From Allorhizocola rhizosphaerae (GTDB lineage: Bacteria; Actinomycetota; Actinomycetes; Mycobacteriales; Micromonosporaceae): DNA of 54,946 nucleotides. How positions within the stretch are numbered: position 1 is the stretch's first letter; each line of letters begins with the position of its first letter. Positions 54,071 to 54,946 of this stretch are shown here, piece by piece. The notes beneath the pieces were generated by a model. It had not been told where the DNA came from. It saw nothing but the letters and a program-made list of their open reading frames with translations, and did no database searches. The position numbers and the translations under genes are program-made. Location of the stretch: NCBI RefSeq assembly GCF_003426775.1, contig NZ_QJUG01000021.1:1-54946 (forward strand). Direction: 5' to 3'.

Positions 54071-54459
54071 ACGGCCAGCGAATTGAAAGTCCAGTCAAGA
54101 GGAATCGGCTGCTGCCAGCTTGACCTCGGTCGATAACCGCCCGAACCCTGAAACGCGGATTAACCATACGAAGCTCATCCACGGCCATTGCCGTGCTCGT
54201 CGTGGTGCTGAGGGTCGCCTTTGGACACTGTTGTCCGGTACGGCTGCTGTACCCACGAGGCGACGTGTCGGCAAGGTTCGTCGTCTGCCATGTTTCCCAT
54301 GACGACGGGCACCGATCGGAGACATCAACGTTTCATGATGAATTGTCCGTTATGGCGGCAATCGGCATTAGTATGTGGCTCGTGACAGACGTGGTTCACT
54401 ACTCTATGGCTGGAACCTAGTTTCTGGTCCATGTGATCTGATCACTGGGATCCAGTCAC
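54071..54459. other. Intergenic region before the LRR gene
   Basis: 389 bp without a supported gene. Open frames here are short and look non-coding. The palindrome at 54428-54450 lies at its right end. Confidence 0.45.
54428..54450. promoter_or_regulatory. Operator-like palindrome before the LRR gene
   Basis: Arms TCCATGTGATC (54428-54438) and GATCACTGGGA (54440-54450) around a single T pair at 9 of 11 positions; the inner 13 bp (GTGATCTGATCAC) are perfect. It ends 9 bp before the LRR start codon, a position where a bound repressor would block transcription or ribosome entry. Confidence 0.55.
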
Positions 54460-54946
54460 ATGGGTTACCGACGACTCCGTCGGCGCTTTGGCTCCAAAGG
54501 TTGGGATGACATTGATTCACGCCTTATTGTGGCTGACTTGGGTGTAAAAGCTCTCAGACGTTGCGGAGAACATGTGGAACTCTCGGTGGCTGATGTCATA
54601 GTCAAGGCAGCAGCAGAGCAGGCAACAACGCTTGACCTTTCGCGCAGAGGATTGACGGCGGTGCCGGCCGAGCTGGGAAACCTGACCTCCCTCACCGAGC
54701 TGTCCCTGTCCGGCAATCAGCTCACGGCGGTGCCGGCCGAGCTGGGCAACCTGACCTCCCTCACCGAGCTGTCCCTGTCCGGCAATCAGCTCACGGCGGT
54801 GCCGGCCGAGCTGGGCAACCTGACCTCGCTCACCACGCTGTCCCTGTCCGGCAATCAGCTCACGGCGGTGCCGGCCGAGCTGGGCAACCTGACCTCGCTC
54901 ACCACGCTGTCCCTGTCCGGCAATCAGCTCACGGCGGTGCCGGCCG
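54460..54946 (+). CDS. Leucine-rich-repeat protein, N-terminal part (runs off right edge)
   Basis: At least 162 residues from ATG 54460. Residues 1-60 (MGYRRLRRRFGSKGWDDIDSRLIV...VKAAAEQATTLDLSRRG) are a helical start with AT-rich codons. From about residue 61 there are 23-residue LRRs of the form LTAVPAELGNLTSLTELSLSGNQ, encoded by nearly identical 69-bp units beginning at 54661, 54730, 54799, 54868 and 54937. Bacterial proteins of this type include Roco GTPases and other LRR-effector or STAND proteins; the deciding domains lie beyond the window. The gene is probably cargo of the integrated element. Confidence 0.85.
   Translation, partial: MGYRRLRRRFGSKGWDDIDSRLIVADLGVKALRRCGEHVELSVADVIVKAAAEQATTLDLSRRGLTAVPAELGNLTSLTELSLSGNQLTAVPAELGNLTSLTELSLSGNQLTAVPAELGNLTSLTTLSLSGNQLTAVPAELGNLTSLTTLSLSGNQLTAVPA
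54661..54946 (+). repeat. Near-identical 69-bp tandem repeats in the LRR gene
   Basis: Five units (the last cut by the window end) differ at only a few positions. The very high identity indicates recent expansion by slippage or unequal exchange, and predicts copy-number differences between strains. Confidence 0.9.

Noticed and set aside
54661-54946. CRISPR-like direct repeats
   Set aside because: The 69-bp units are contiguous without spacers and encode leucine-rich repeats in frame.

Overview
This is a 55-kb stretch of a high-GC filamentous-type actinobacterial chromosome. The evidence is a very GC-rich third codon position almost throughout, GTG and TTG starts, divergent or ATGA-overlapping gene pairs, an actinobacterial SpoIIE-type phosphatase, a Pkn-type kinase, an RHS protein and an M4 peptidase. 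The gene families fit Pseudonocardiales or a related order, but the sequence does not fix the genus. Only the right end (about 52.4-54.6 kb) has visibly lower GC, and it behaves like acquired DNA.

Layout. 1-1375: N-terminus of a poly-HAMP histidine kinase running off the left edge, head-to-head with a HATPase-GAF-SpoIIE phosphatase (1390-3354). 3.4-9.0 kb: sugar and housekeeping genes (glucose dehydrogenase-type MDR, a small membrane protein, an SRPBCC protein, a GH65 phosphorylase with an HAD phosphoglucomutase, a PEBP protein). 9.2-11.7 kb: a two-component locus of a receiver-only regulator, a NarL regulator and a CHASE3-HAMP kinase. A 61-bp palindromic element occurs once just before this locus and once just after it. 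11.9-16.0 kb: PrsW-type protease, two small genes with sigma-B-like promoters, a GH6 lipoprotein, a MazG-like protein, and a methyltransferase behind a Zur-like box. 16.0-23.8 kb: a transmembrane Ser/Thr kinase facing a four-gene operon (FN3 membrane protein, MoxR ATPase, DUF58, transglutaminase-like protein whose catalytic Cys is missing). 24.2-27.1 kb: amphi-Trp protein, small secreted protein, NUDIX, an unknown protein, and a serine-recombinase remnant.

27.2-33.3 kb is a compact polysaccharide module: a polymerase fused to a GT2 glycosyltransferase, a Wzx-type flippase, a polysaccharide pyruvyl transferase, and a divergent GT2. 33.4-46.1 kb carries an RHS protein lacking a toxin tip, an HTH-transmembrane-exodomain protein, a secreted M4 metallopeptidase with an FG-GAP propeller, and a NUDIX hydrolase. 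46.1-52.0 kb has a 217-bp MITE-like element, a LuxR-STAND regulator divergent from a RibD/DHFR-family reductase, and a trehalose-synthase-like GH13 enzyme. At 52.1-52.4 kb a second decayed serine-recombinase fragment abuts the 3' part of a CAT-anticodon tRNA. This looks like an attachment-site scar, so the DUF4238 gene and the leucine-rich-repeat gene that follow probably belong to an integrated element continuing off the right edge.

How genes work together (inference unless stated): GH65 phosphorylase plus beta-phosphoglucomutase is an established alpha-glucan disaccharide route to glucose 6-phosphate, and the trehalose-synthase-like enzyme at 50.4-52.0 kb handles related sugars. The MoxR/DUF58/transglutaminase/FN3 set is a recurrent actinobacterial membrane assembly that the facing kinase may monitor. 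The polysaccharide module, RHS protein, exodomain regulator and M4 peptidase are all cell-surface functions. The strongest candidates for something undescribed are the 61-bp palindromic element, the polymerase-GT2 fusion, the tip-less RHS locus with its paired operator-like palindromes, and the LRR/DUF4238 cargo beyond the tRNA scar.
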